A stretch of DNA of 64,000 bases, from NCBI RefSeq assembly GCF_004801305.1, contig NZ_SSOD01000013.1, positions 1 to 64,000 of the forward strand, read 5' to 3'. The notes under the pieces are model-generated. The model had not been told where the DNA came from. It did no database searches and saw only the letters and a program-made list of their open reading frames with translations. The position numbers were made by a program, and so were the translations under genes. The stretch is from Pseudothauera rhizosphaerae. GTDB lineage: Bacteria; Pseudomonadota; Gammaproteobacteria; Burkholderiales; Rhodocyclaceae. Positions within the stretch are counted from its first letter, which is position 1; each line of letters starts with the position of its first letter. This document shows positions 1 to 8,551 of the stretch, one piece after another.

Positions 1-315
1 GTCGCCGCCGGCGCCGACCCGCGCCTGCTCGACGCCCTGCGCGAAGCCGGCGCCGCCGGCGCGGTGCTGGCCCTGCCCGGCAACGGCAGCCTGCCGGACG
101 CCTGGGCGCCGGCCATCGACCGCGCCGCAGCCGCCGGCCTGCGCCTGGTGCGCGCCAGCCGCGTTGCAACCGGCCCGGTCACGGCTCGCCGGCCACACCC
201 CGAACTGATTCCCGCCGGCTGGTGCTCCGCGCTGCAGGCGCGCGTATTGCTGATGCTGGCCATCGCCAGTAGCGACGAGACGCTGTTCGGAAGCGCTGCG
301 CACGCGCCCGGCTGA
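1..315 (+). CDS. Asparaginase, C-terminal end (partial)
   Basis: Only the last 104 codons are present; the reading frame is open from base 1 to the TGA at 313-315. The segment has the usual end of bacterial asparaginase/glutaminase proteins: a GNGS turn at about residue 26, a hydrophobic strand followed by RASRVATGPV (compare the SSRxxxGxV of the family), and a last helix ALQARVLLMLA that matches the 'LNALKARVLLML' signature. Such enzymes hydrolyse L-asparagine to aspartate and ammonia. The catalytic N-terminal threonine region lies outside the window, so activity cannot be judged. Family assignment is fairly safe; whether it is type I or II is not visible. Confidence 0.75.
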   Translation, partial: VAAGADPRLLDALREAGAAGAVLALPGNGSLPDAWAPAIDRAAAAGLRLVRASRVATGPVTARRPHPELIPAGWCSALQARVLLMLAIASSDETLFGSAAHAPG

Positions 316-324
316 GGAACCGGG

Positions 325-1038
325 TCAAAGGTAACGCTCGATCCTGCGCAGCGACTGCTCGTAGGTGTGGCGCATGTGATCCTCGTCGTAGCGATGCTCC
401 CGCCCCACCGGACAAGCATCGCGCGCGAGGCAGCGCCCCCGGCAGGACAAATCCGGCAGCCGCCGCCAGGCGAGGCACTTATCCAGCGCAAACGCGCCCC
501 CCGCCATCGCCTGCGCCGGACAGGCGGCAACGCAGGGCCGCGCGGCACAGGAGAGACAGGGCGATTCCACCTGCAAGGGTGCCGTCACCGGCAGCTCCGT
601 GTCGGCCAGCAAGGCCACCCGATAGCCGAACCAGCTCCCCCATTGCGGCAGGATGCCCACCATGAAGGGCGTGGCGTGATGCCAGCCCGCCAGCCGCCCC
701 AGCGCCTGTAGGCCGACGGGTTTGTCGCCTGGGTAGAGCAAGGTGTAGCGATGACCGGGCAACTGCTCGGCGAACCACCGGACGACGGCACACACACTGA
801 AATCGTCGATGGGGTCGTCGGACGCGATGCCGGCAGCCTTCACCGAGGCCCACAGCGCGCGGCCGGCGTTGCCGATGAGAATGAGCTGGCGGGCATCGTG
901 GGCAGGGGCAAAGTCACGCCGAAGATCGTCGGCCAACTGGGCAGGCAAGACGGCGACGTCGAAAACGGCGTGAAGGTTCAGGCCGAGGCGGTCGAGGGCG
1001 GAGAAGTCGGCGGACGGTGAATCGGGCGGAGGTGACAT
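325..1038 (-). CDS. 4Fe-4S cluster-binding protein, QueG-like C-terminal domain
   Basis: A 237-aa protein of unknown function. The C-terminal third has two cysteine groups: CLSCAARPCVAACP (C-x2-C-x4-C-x3-CP) near residue 165, and a second group around CLAW, LSCRGRC and DACPVG. This arrangement resembles the ferredoxin-like part of epoxyqueuosine reductase and reductive-dehalogenase-type proteins, but the N-terminal part shows no motif I recognise. The start at 1038 (MSPPPDS) is preferred because a GGAG lies about 8 nt upstream; an ATG at 1068 in the same frame would add 10 residues. It is convergent with the asparaginase gene, with only 9 bp between stops. Redox or Fe-S function is inferred from the cysteines only. 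Confidence 0.6.
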   Translation of the reverse strand: MSPPPDSPSADFSALDRLGLNLHAVFDVAVLPAQLADDLRRDFAPAHDARQLILIGNAGRALWASVKAAGIASDDPIDDFSVCAVVRWFAEQLPGHRYTLLYPGDKPVGLQALGRLAGWHHATPFMVGILPQWGSWFGYRVALLADTELPVTAPLQVESPCLSCAARPCVAACPAQAMAGGAFALDKCLAWRRLPDLSCRGRCLARDACPVGREHRYDEDHMRHTYEQSLRRIERYL

Positions 1039-1161
1039 CCTTGGCGCTCCGGTGCAGTACTCGCGCACAAGCTATCCCGTAGCGCGCGTGATCACAATCA
1101 TTGCGGCACGCTCAGGATGGCTCCGGCCCCTTGCCGCCGGCCCCTTCGATTCCAGCTGCGC

Positions 1162-1230
1162 GGCGCATACTCGGCGCATTATTGCAATTTGCGCCATTTT
1201 GGCGCAAAAATGGCGCATAACTTTTTGCGC
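1162..1230. promoter_or_regulatory. Array of GGCGCA operator-like repeats upstream of the Fic gene
   Basis: GGCGCA(T/A) occurs at 1162, 1173, 1201 and 1212, so each pair is 11 bp apart, about one helical turn. Positions 1188-1208 form a perfect palindrome with 9-bp arms (TTTGCGCCA and TGGCGCAAA) around TTT, and TTTTTGCGC at 1222-1230 adds another inverted half-site. The array ends 11 bp before the ATG of the Fic protein, whose N-terminus looks like a winged helix. Autoregulation by that protein is an inference; the repeats are seen directly. Confidence 0.6.
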
Positions 1231-1241
1231 TAGTGTGTCCC

Positions 1242-2651
1242 ATGCCCTCCATCCCCGCCTCTGCCGAACTCGCCGCCATCGTCGAAGCCGTCAGCCGCTT
1301 TCCCGCGGGCGCGAGCATCGAAGCCATCACCGCCGCCCTGCCCGATGCACCGCCGCGCCGCACCCTGCAGCGGCGGCTGGCTCAACTCGTCGAAGAAGGC
1401 CGCCTGCGCGCCCGGGGCGAAAGGCGGGGCCGGCGCTATCTTGCGGCCATCCAGCAAGAGCCGGCGTTGGTCTATCCCCCTGCCGATGCCACGCTACCGG
1501 CCCGCGCCGTCGGCGTCGCCGAGACCGTCATTCCGCTTTCGCTGGCCGCACGCGAGGTGGAAGCCGCAATCCGCCAGCCGCTCGCCCGGCGCCGGCCGGT
1601 TGGCTATCGGCGCGATTTCCTCGATGCCTACCAACCCAATCGCACCCGCTACCTGCCGCCCGCGTTGTGCGACGAACTACGCGCAGCCGGTCAGGCCAGC
1701 GTGGCCGAGACGCCCGCCGGGACCTATGCCCGCCAGATCTACGACCGCCTGCTGATCGACCTTTCGTGGAACTCCAGCCGCCTCGAAGGCAACACGTACT
1801 CCCTGCTGGAGACCGAACGCCTGCTCGCGGCCGGCCAGACGGCCAGCGGCAAGGACACCCTCGAAGCGCAGATGATCCTCAACCACAAGGGCGCCATCGA
1901 GTTCCTGGTGGACGGCGCCGCAGACATCGGCTTCGACCGCTACACCCTGCTGAACCTGCATGCCCTGCTGTCGGACAACCTGCTCGCCGACCCCACCGCC
2001 AGCGGCCGTCTGCGCACGATCGCGGTCGGCATCGGCGGCACCGTGTTTCACCCACTGGAAGGCCCGCAGCGCATCGAAGAGTGCTTCGGCCAGGTGCTGG
2101 ACACCGCTGCTGCCATCGCCGAGCCCTTCGAGCAGGCCTTCTTCGTCATGGTGCATCTGCCTTATCTGCAGCCTTTCGAAGACGTGAACAAGCGCGTCTC
2201 GCGTCTCGCGGCCAACATCCCGCTGATCCGGCACAACCTGTGCCCGCTCTCCTTCGTCGATGTGCCGCAGCACACCTACGTGAATGCCACGCTCGGCATC
2301 TACGAGCTGAACCGCATCGAACTGTTGCGCGACGTTTTCGCCTGGGCGTACAAGCGCTCCTGCGCGCGCTATTCCGCAGTACGCCAGTCCCTGGGCGAGC
2401 CCGATCCTTTCCGCCTGCATTACCGCCAACTGCTCGGCGAGACGGTCGCCGAGGTGGTGCGTGCCCGTTTCGACAAGGCGGCCGCCGTCGCGCGCATCCG
2501 CCAGCGGGCCGCAAACGATATTCCGGAACCGGATCGCCCGCGCTTCATCGAGATCGCCGAAACCGAACTGCTGAGCCTGCACGAGGGCAACATCGCCCGC
2601 TACCGGCTACGGCCGGGGGAATACCGGGCATGGCGGGAAGGGTGGCGGTGA
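1242..2651 (+). CDS. Fic-family protein with winged-helix N-terminus and altered Fic motif
   Basis: A 469-aa protein. Residues 5-70 look like a winged-helix DNA-binding domain (ASIEAITAALPDAPPRRTLQ, then a basic wing). The sequence NSSRLEGN at 177-184 matches the class II inhibitory motif [S/T]xxxE[G/N], with E182 as the blocking glutamate. The Fic core is QPFEDVNKRVSR at 310-321, against HxFx[D/E]GN[G/K]RxxR in active enzymes. The Asp, Asn, Lys and both Arg positions are kept, but the catalytic His is Gln310 and the Gly is Val315. AMPylation by the standard mechanism therefore looks impaired; a role as DNA-binding regulator or another transferase is possible. ATG 1242 was chosen; GTG 1233 is in frame and adds three codons. 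It lies alone, convergent with the next gene. Confidence 0.8.
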   Translation: MPSIPASAELAAIVEAVSRFPAGASIEAITAALPDAPPRRTLQRRLAQLVEEGRLRARGERRGRRYLAAIQQEPALVYPPADATLPARAVGVAETVIPLSLAAREVEAAIRQPLARRRPVGYRRDFLDAYQPNRTRYLPPALCDELRAAGQASVAETPAGTYARQIYDRLLIDLSWNSSRLEGNTYSLLETERLLAAGQTASGKDTLEAQMILNHKGAIEFLVDGAADIGFDRYTLLNLHALLSDNLLADPTASGRLRTIAVGIGGTVFHPLEGPQRIEECFGQVLDTAAAIAEPFEQAFFVMVHLPYLQPFEDVNKRVSRLAANIPLIRHNLCPLSFVDVPQHTYVNATLGIYELNRIELLRDVFAWAYKRSCARYSAVRQSLGEPDPFRLHYRQLLGETVAEVVRARFDKAAAVARIRQRAANDIPEPDRPRFIEIAETELLSLHEGNIARYRLRPGEYRAWREGWR

Positions 2652-2705
2652 AGGGGCGGAACCGGGTGGACGCCGGAATGAAGAGCGCCCCGGCAACCGG
2701 ACACA

Positions 2706-4310
2706 TCACCGCAACTCCCGCACCCGCATGTCCGCCGGATGGCTGATGAGGTGTTCCACCGCGATGCGCTGCGTCGCGCCCGCCGCCAGCGGCAGTTCCC
2801 ATTGCACGGTACCCGGCTGGCCGTTCCAGGCCGTGTCTTGGGGCGCGGGCTCGTAGCGCGATTCCACCGTGATCTTCTCGTGCCCGCTCACCGGCGCGGC
2901 ATCCAGCACCTGCAGCGTGATGTCCTTGTCGTGGCGGTTCTGGATCTCGAAGGCGGTTGTCAGGCGGCGTTCGGTGCGCCCGCCGATGAAGCCGCCGGAG
3001 CCTGCGACCTCGGCCACCGGCTCCATACGCACCGTCACCAACTCGTCGCGGCCGAAGGCGAGGCCGTCGCGCGCCAGCGCGGCGGTATCCAGCCGCCCCG
3101 CCCCCACGTAGGCGCCATCCCGGTACAACGCCAGCGCGCCCGGCGGCCAGACGCCCTGCGGCGCATCCACGCGGGCCACCAGGTACGCGGCCGCCTGCAG
3201 CGCGGGCGTGGTCTGCGCTGCCAGCCGCGCGGGCAGGCGCTGCTCGCCCAGCGTCAGCGTCACGCGCTCGCCGTTGCTGGGCACGGTGATACGCTGAGGC
3301 ACGACGAACTCGGTAGCGAAGCCCTTGTTGAAAACGCTGGCGTCGAAGCTGGGCAGGCTGTCCGCCTCCACGTCCATCTTGGCGGACGGAGCGGGCGCTG
3401 CCAGGGCCCGGGCGGGCGCGGACCGCAGTTCGGCGGACGACTCCAGCGTCACTGGCGGCTGCTCGGCCAGACGCCACGGGCGTGGCAGCGGGCCGCTGGT
3501 CGCCGCGCCGGGCTGGCCGGTGGACAGCACGATGGGCACGTCCGTCCAATCCTCGCCCGTGTTCTGCGCCACCTGCGCCAAACGCAGCAGCGTCAGGCTG
3601 CGCGCGCCCGTATCCAGTTGCGCCCGGTAGCTGGGCTCCCAGCCCACGCCGCGCACCTGGTAGGTCAGCCGCACGTCGCCGGCCTGCGCCGCCGCCAGCG
3701 TCACCTGCACGCTGGCAACCCGGCTGTCCGCTCCGTGGATACGGTCGCGCTCCGCCACCAGCGGCTTGAGCGCCTCCGTCAGTTCCTGCTGCTGGCGCTC
3801 GATCTGCGTCCGGCGCGCCTGCACCGACTTCCCGGCGCGCTGCAGCGCCTCCGCCGTGGGGCCGATCTGCGCCGCCCCGCGCCCGCTCGCCCCGTCGGCG
3901 GCGGGCGTCTTGAAGCTGCCCAGGTAGCCGTCGGCGTGGGCCAGCCCTGCCAGCTCGGCCCCCAAGTCGTCGATCTGCCGCTCCAGCGAGCGGATGCGGT
4001 CCTCCAGCGGACTACGGCATTCCGTCGCCAGTTCGCGCGGTCGCGTGCGCACTGCCGTCTCGCCCAGCCGGACGCCTGCGTCCGCATCGATCAACAGGCT
4101 GTTCACATCCAGCCGCGCAGGCAGGCAATCGAAGATGAACTGGCGTGCTCCGGCAGCCACACGGGCCGTGCGCTCCACGGCTGCGACGCCGGGGTAGAGC
4201 TTTACCTGGGTCAGGCGCGAGGCGACAGGCGGAGTGGTCTGCGCCCAGCCGGCCGTGGAGGCCAGGACCAGTGCGATGCTTGCGATGAACGTTGGGGATT
4301 GAAACGCCAT
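2706..4310 (-). CDS. DUF4139 domain-containing exported protein
   Basis: A 534-aa protein starting MAFQSPTFIASIALVLAS, followed by AGWAQ, a clear Sec signal peptide with cleavage after WAQ. The N-terminal domain after the signal (TQVKLYPGVAAVERTARV) is the DUF4140 type. A coiled-coil stretch follows (two Glu/Arg/Gln-rich helices, about residues 95-200). The C-terminal two thirds are DUF4139 (VQVTLAAAQAGDVRLTYQV, SLTLLRLAQVAQNTGEDW). Proteins of this family include the mucoidy-inhibitor MuiA-like group; function is unknown but the location is periplasm or cell surface. An upstream in-frame ATG at 4409 would place 33 residues before the signal peptide, so 4310 is the better start. Confidence 0.8.
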   Translation of the reverse strand: MAFQSPTFIASIALVLASTAGWAQTTPPVASRLTQVKLYPGVAAVERTARVAAGARQFIFDCLPARLDVNSLLIDADAGVRLGETAVRTRPRELATECRSPLEDRIRSLERQIDDLGAELAGLAHADGYLGSFKTPAADGASGRGAAQIGPTAEALQRAGKSVQARRTQIERQQQELTEALKPLVAERDRIHGADSRVASVQVTLAAAQAGDVRLTYQVRGVGWEPSYRAQLDTGARSLTLLRLAQVAQNTGEDWTDVPIVLSTGQPGAATSGPLPRPWRLAEQPPVTLESSAELRSAPARALAAPAPSAKMDVEADSLPSFDASVFNKGFATEFVVPQRITVPSNGERVTLTLGEQRLPARLAAQTTPALQAAAYLVARVDAPQGVWPPGALALYRDGAYVGAGRLDTAALARDGLAFGRDELVTVRMEPVAEVAGSGGFIGGRTERRLTTAFEIQNRHDKDITLQVLDAAPVSGHEKITVESRYEPAPQDTAWNGQPGTVQWELPLAAGATQRIAVEHLISHPADMRVRELR

Positions 4311-4466
4311 GCCAAGGTCTCTTGAAGATTCCGGGAAGTACTTGATGCGGGATGGATTCGGTGCATTGAGTGCAGCAAGGTCCGGCACCCAACATCCTGG
4401 CATCAGCACGGATGAATATTAGAAGATCCCACCTCGTCGGTCGACATGCACGGCTGCCGGCCGCCC

Positions 4467-5408
4467 CTACAACCCCGGGTCCGTCCCACCCCCCGCCAGC
4501 GCCGCCTCCACCACCCGCCGCGACAAGTGCGGCGCGAACAGCTCGATGAAGGCGTACACATAGCCGCGCAGCCAGGCCTTGCGCGGGATGCCGATGCGCG
4601 TCGTGCTGGACTCGAAGAGGTGGCTCGCATCCAGCATGCCCAGGTTCTTGTCCACCACCGGGTCGTAGGCCATGCGCGCCAGGATGCCGACGCCCAGGCC
4701 CATGCCCACGTAGGTCTTGATCACGTCCGAGTCGATGGCGGTGAGCACCACGTTGGGTTTCAGGCCGCGGCCGAGGAAGGCCTTGTTGATCTGGTTGCGG
4801 CCGGTGAAGGCGAAATCGTAGGTGACGATGGGCCAGCGCGCGATCTCTTCCAGCGTGAGCGGGCTGGCCTGCAGGATGGGGTGGCGCAGGGGGGCGACGA
4901 TGCAGCGGTTCCACTGCTGGCAGGGCAGCATGACCAGTTCGTCGTAGTCGGCGATGGCCTCGGTGGCGATGGCGATGTCGGCCTCGCCGGAGAGCACCAT
5001 CTCGCACACCTGGCGCGGGCTGCCCTGGTGCAGGGAGAGCTTGACCTGCGGGTAGCGCTGCATGAAATCGCGGATCACGCCGGGCAGCGCGTAGCGCGCC
5101 TGAGTGTGGGTGGTGGCGATGGAGAGGCTGCCGGCGGATTCGTTGCTGAACTCTTCGCCGACCTGGCGCAGGTTCTCCATGTCGCGCAGCATGCGGCCGA
5201 CGATCTCCAGCACCGCGCGCCCCGGCTCGGTGACCTCCACCAGGCGCTTGCCGTGGCGCACGAAAATCTCCACGCCGAGTTCGGCTTCGAGCTGGCGGAT
5301 CTGCTTGGACACGCCGGGCTGGGAGGTGAACAGGGCCTCGGCGGCCTCGGAAACGTTGAGCCCGTGGCGGGCCACTTCATGCACGTAGCGCAGTTGCTGA
5401 AGGTTCAT
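4467..5408 (-). CDS. cysB: CysB-type LysR transcriptional regulator
   Basis: A 313-aa LysR-family regulator. It starts MNLQQLRYVHEVARHGLNVS with the HTH at residues 18-38 (SEAAEALFTSQPGVSKQIRQ), typical of CysB/Cbl, which begin MKLQQLRY. The effector domain holds the TTHTQARYALP segment near residue 100, which in CysB contributes the sulfate/acetylserine pocket. CysB activates sulfate assimilation genes when O- or N-acetylserine signals cysteine shortage. It is divergent from cysI with 149 bp between starts, the usual place for CysB to act on both. An in-frame ATG 30 bp upstream is disfavoured by the MNLQQL start. Confidence 0.9.
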   Translation of the reverse strand: MNLQQLRYVHEVARHGLNVSEAAEALFTSQPGVSKQIRQLEAELGVEIFVRHGKRLVEVTEPGRAVLEIVGRMLRDMENLRQVGEEFSNESAGSLSIATTHTQARYALPGVIRDFMQRYPQVKLSLHQGSPRQVCEMVLSGEADIAIATEAIADYDELVMLPCQQWNRCIVAPLRHPILQASPLTLEEIARWPIVTYDFAFTGRNQINKAFLGRGLKPNVVLTAIDSDVIKTYVGMGLGVGILARMAYDPVVDKNLGMLDASHLFESSTTRIGIPRKAWLRGYVYAFIELFAPHLSRRVVEAALAGGGTDPGL

Positions 5409-5557
5409 GGCGTTCCTCCGCGCGGGCGCACCGCGCAAATAACCAGAAGTTCTTTGAGTCTAACGCAGAACGGCTTCCTGCACCTATTACGCACCCTTAC
5501 GATGCGCTGCACCATCCCCGAAGACCCGGCGGGCCCGCCGGTACGCAGAGAGCAGCG
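5409..5557. promoter_or_regulatory. Divergent cysB/cysI control region
   Basis: This 149-bp gap between the divergent cysB and cysI starts is less GC-rich around 5437-5500 than its surroundings. It includes ATAACCAGAAGTTCTTTG at 5440-5457, with an AGAA-G-TTCT inverted repeat, a plausible LysR-type site. No convincing -35/-10 pair could be fixed by eye. Control by CysB is inferred from position and family habit. Confidence 0.4.
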
Positions 5558-7249
5558 ATGTACCACTACGACGAATACGACCAGCGCATCGTGGACGAGC
5601 GGGTCGCGCAGTTCCGCGACCAGACCCGGCGCTACCTGGCCGGCGAACTCAGCGAGGACGAGTTCCGCCCGCTGCGCCTGCAGAACGGCCTCTACATCCA
5701 GCGCCACGCGCCCATGCTGCGCATCGCGATTCCCTACGGCAACCTGCGCGCCGTCCAGGTGCGCAAGCTGGCCCACATCGCGCGCACCTACGACCGGGGC
5801 TACGCCCACTTCACCACGCGCCAGAACGTGCAGTTCAACTGGCCGGCGCTGGAAGTGGTGCCGGAAATCCTCGCCGAGCTGGCCACCGTGCAGATGCACG
5901 CCATCCAGACTTCGGGCGCCTGCATCCGCAACGTGACTTCCGACCCCTTCGCCGGCGTGGCCGGCGACGAGCACATCGACCCGCGCCCCTGGGCCGAGCT
6001 GGTGCGCCAGTGGAGCACCTTCCATCCGGAATTCGCCTTCCTGCCGCGCAAGTTCAAGATCGCCGTGAACGGCGCGGCCGAGGACCGTGCGGTGATCCAG
6101 GCCCACGACATCGGCCTCGACCTGCAGCGCGACGCCGGCGGCAACGCGGGCTTCCGCGTGCTGGTGGGCGGCGGCCTGGGGCGCACGCCCATCATCGGCG
6201 AGGAGATCGCCGCCTTCGTGCCCTGGCAGCACATCCTGTCCTACTGCGAAGCCATCCTGCGCGTCTACAACCTGCACGGGCGGCGCGACAACCTGTACAA
6301 GGCGCGCATCAAGATCCTGGTCAAGGCGCTGGGCATCGCCGAATTCCGCCGCCAGGTGGAGGCGGAGTTCGCCTACCTGAAAGGCGGCCCCGCTACCTTG
6401 ACCGAGGCCGAAGTGGCCCGCGTGGCGCAGCACTTCCACGACCCTGCCTATCTGGACCTGCCCGCGACGGACGCCGTTATTGAAGCGAAGAAAGCCGCGA
6501 ACAAGCCCTTCGCCGCGTGGGCGAAGCGCAACGTGCGCAGCCACAAGCGCCCCGGCTACGCCAGCGTGGTGCTGTCCCTCAAGCCCACCGGCATCGCCCC
6601 CGGCGACATCACCGCCGACCAGCTCGACCGCGTGGCCGACCTGGCGGAGCGCTACAGCTTCGGCGAGGTGCGCACCACCCACGAGCAGAACCTGGTGCTC
6701 GCCGACGTGGAACAGCGCGCGCTCTTCGAGCTGTGGCAGGAGGCGCGCGACGCCGGCCTGGCCACCCCCAACTTCGGCCTGCTCACCGACCTCATCTGCT
6801 GCCCCGGCGGCGACTTCTGCAACCTCGCCAACGCCAAGTCCATCCCCATCGCCAATGCCATCCAGGCCCGCTTCGACGACCTGGACTACCTCTTCGACAT
6901 CGGCGAACTGGAACTCAACATCTCCGGCTGCATGAACGCCTGTGGCCACCACCACGTCGGCCACATCGGCGTACTGGGCGTGGATAAGAACGGCGAGGAG
7001 TGGTACCAGGTCACCATCGGCGGCGACCAGGGCAACGACACCGAGCTGGGCAAGGTCATCGGCCCGTCCTTCGCCGCCGCCGAGATGCCCGACGTGGTCG
7101 AGACCCTGATCGCCACCTACCTCGACCTGCGCCACGCCGACGAGCGCTTCATCGACACCGTGCGCCGCGTGGGCGCCGTACCGTTCAAGACCCGGGTGTA
7201 TGCCGAGCACGCCACCCGCAAGCAGGAGAGGAAGGTGGCCAATGTCTGA
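5558..7249 (+). CDS. cysI: Assimilatory sulfite reductase, siroheme/4Fe-4S subunit
   Basis: A 563-aa nitrite/sulfite reductase family protein that reduces sulfite to sulfide with six electrons, using siroheme and a [4Fe-4S] cluster. The cluster ligands are visible as C415-x5-C421 (CPGGDFC) and C458-x3-C462 (CMNAC). The N-terminal ferredoxin-like repeat contains HFTTRQNVQFNW (about residue 86) and the second repeat contains RTTHEQNLVLAD, both typical of the family. No flavoprotein cysJ is adjacent, so electrons may come from ferredoxin or from another locus. Its stop overlaps the DUF934 gene by 8 nt, indicating translational coupling. The genes downstream (cysH, cysD, cysN) make assimilatory sulfite reduction much more likely than nitrite reduction. 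Confidence 0.9.
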   Translation: MYHYDEYDQRIVDERVAQFRDQTRRYLAGELSEDEFRPLRLQNGLYIQRHAPMLRIAIPYGNLRAVQVRKLAHIARTYDRGYAHFTTRQNVQFNWPALEVVPEILAELATVQMHAIQTSGACIRNVTSDPFAGVAGDEHIDPRPWAELVRQWSTFHPEFAFLPRKFKIAVNGAAEDRAVIQAHDIGLDLQRDAGGNAGFRVLVGGGLGRTPIIGEEIAAFVPWQHILSYCEAILRVYNLHGRRDNLYKARIKILVKALGIAEFRRQVEAEFAYLKGGPATLTEAEVARVAQHFHDPAYLDLPATDAVIEAKKAANKPFAAWAKRNVRSHKRPGYASVVLSLKPTGIAPGDITADQLDRVADLAERYSFGEVRTTHEQNLVLADVEQRALFELWQEARDAGLATPNFGLLTDLICCPGGDFCNLANAKSIPIANAIQARFDDLDYLFDIGELELNISGCMNACGHHHVGHIGVLGVDKNGEEWYQVTIGGDQGNDTELGKVIGPSFAAAEMPDVVETLIATYLDLRHADERFIDTVRRVGAVPFKTRVYAEHATRKQERKVANV

Positions 7250-7778
7250 GATCATCAAGCACGGCGCGCTTCACGCCGACGACTGGGAGGTGCTGCGCCT
7301 CGCCGAAGGCCAGGACCCGGCCACCGTGGGAGTGCCGCCCGGGCGCCGCATCGTGCCGCTGCCGGTGTGGCAGGCCCAGCGCGACCGGCTCGGCGCCCGC
7401 CTGGATGCCGGCGTGTTGGCCGTGTGGCTGGCGGGCGACGACGATCCCGCTCTGCTCGCCGACGATCTGGCGCGCGTTGCGCTGATCGCCGTGGACTTCC
7501 CCAAGTTCGCCGACGGCCGCGGCTATTCCATCGCCACCCTGCTGCGCACCCGCCTGGGTTACGGCGGCGAACTGCGCGCCATCGGCAACGTGCTCCGCGA
7601 CCAGTTCTTCTTCTACCTGCGCTGTGGCTTCGACGCCATCCAGCCCCAGCCCGGCAAGTACAGCACGGAACAGTTGCAGGCGGCGCTCGCCAGCCTGAAG
7701 GACTTCTCCGAGCCCTACCAGGGCGCGGTGGACCGGGACCCGCTGTTCCGCCGCGTGAGCCGCGAGGCGCGCCCGTGA
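7242..7778 (+). CDS. DUF934 protein, sulfite reductase-associated
   Basis: A 178-aa DUF934 protein. Family hallmarks are seen in the C-terminal half: IAVDFPKFADGRGYSIATLL (about residue 82) and the following LRAIGNVLRDQFFFYLRCGFD. DUF934 proteins nearly always sit behind a cysI-type sulfite reductase in proteobacteria and are thought to assist it or act in electron delivery; this is not proven. ATG 7242 lies inside the cysI stop region (8-nt overlap), and the next start (cysH) overlaps this stop, so the three are tightly coupled. It contains few cysteines, which argues against it being a ferredoxin by itself. Confidence 0.85.
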   Translation: MSEIIKHGALHADDWEVLRLAEGQDPATVGVPPGRRIVPLPVWQAQRDRLGARLDAGVLAVWLAGDDDPALLADDLARVALIAVDFPKFADGRGYSIATLLRTRLGYGGELRAIGNVLRDQFFFYLRCGFDAIQPQPGKYSTEQLQAALASLKDFSEPYQGAVDRDPLFRRVSREARP

Positions 7779-8548
7779 GCACCGCCGCCGTCTCCCTGCT
7801 GCGCCCGGCGGCGGGCAACCCCGCCACGCGCCCGGAACTCACCGCCGCGCTGCGCGCTGCGGTCGAGGCCAAGGCCGCCACCGCCCTCGCCCTGCTGCGG
7901 GACGCTGTGGCCGAGTTCGGCGCCCGGGGCGAACTCACCTTTGCCAACAGCTTCGGCGCCGAGGACATGGTGCTCACCGACCTGATCCTCGCCAACCGCC
8001 TGGCCGTCGAGATCTTCTCGCTGGACACGGGCCGCCTGCCGGCCGAGACCTACGCCCTGATGGGCGAAGTCGAACAGCGCTACGGCACCAAGCTGAAGGT
8101 GTACTTCCCGGACGCCGCGGCGGTGGAAGGCTACGTGCGCACCCACGGCATCAACGCCTTCTACGACTCCGTGGAGCTGCGCAAGGGCTGTTGCGGCGTG
8201 CGCAAGATGGCGCCGCTGGCCCGGGCGCTCGCCGGAAAAAAGGCCTGGATCACCGGCCTGCGTGCCGCCCAGTCCGTGACCCGCGCCGGCGTGGCCGTGC
8301 GCGAGTTCGATGCCGGCAACAAGCTGGAAAAACTCAACCCGCTCGCCGACTGGAGCGAGGCGGAAGTGTGGGCCTACATCCGCCTGCACGACCTGCCCTA
8401 CAACGCGCTCCACGACCAGTTCTACCCCAGCATCGGCTGTGCGCCCTGTACCCGCGCCATCGCCGTCGGCGAGGACATCCGCGCCGGGCGCTGGTGGTGG
8501 GAAGACCCCGCCAGCAAGGAATGCGGCCTGCACGTCAAGAAGAACTGA
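7775..8548 (+). CDS. cysH: Adenylyl-sulfate (APS) reductase, thioredoxin-dependent
   Basis: A 257-aa PAPS/APS reductase family enzyme that reduces activated sulfate to sulfite. The PP-loop region is FANSFGAEDMVLTDLI (about residues 50-65). Two cysteine pairs, KGCCGVRK and GCAPCTRA, are the ligands of a [4Fe-4S] cluster and mark the APS-reducing branch rather than the cluster-free PAPS branch of enterobacteria. The catalytic cysteine is in the C-terminal KECGLHVKKN. The start is GTG at 7775, overlapping the DUF934 stop (GTGA). The absence of a cysC kinase gene beside cysDN fits direct use of APS. Confidence 0.93.
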   Translation: MSTAAVSLLRPAAGNPATRPELTAALRAAVEAKAATALALLRDAVAEFGARGELTFANSFGAEDMVLTDLILANRLAVEIFSLDTGRLPAETYALMGEVEQRYGTKLKVYFPDAAAVEGYVRTHGINAFYDSVELRKGCCGVRKMAPLARALAGKKAWITGLRAAQSVTRAGVAVREFDAGNKLEKLNPLADWSEAEVWAYIRLHDLPYNALHDQFYPSIGCAPCTRAIAVGEDIRAGRWWWEDPASKECGLHVKKN

Positions 8549-8551
8549 ACC

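Noticed and set aside
5558-7249. Nitrite reductase as an alternative name for the siroheme protein
   Set aside because: The same fold serves nitrite reduction, but linkage to cysB, DUF934, cysH and cysDN favours sulfite.
5405-7258. A 617-codon minus-strand frame over cysI
   Set aside because: Antisense shadow of cysI with no domain motif; the plus-strand frame has all siroheme and cluster ligands.
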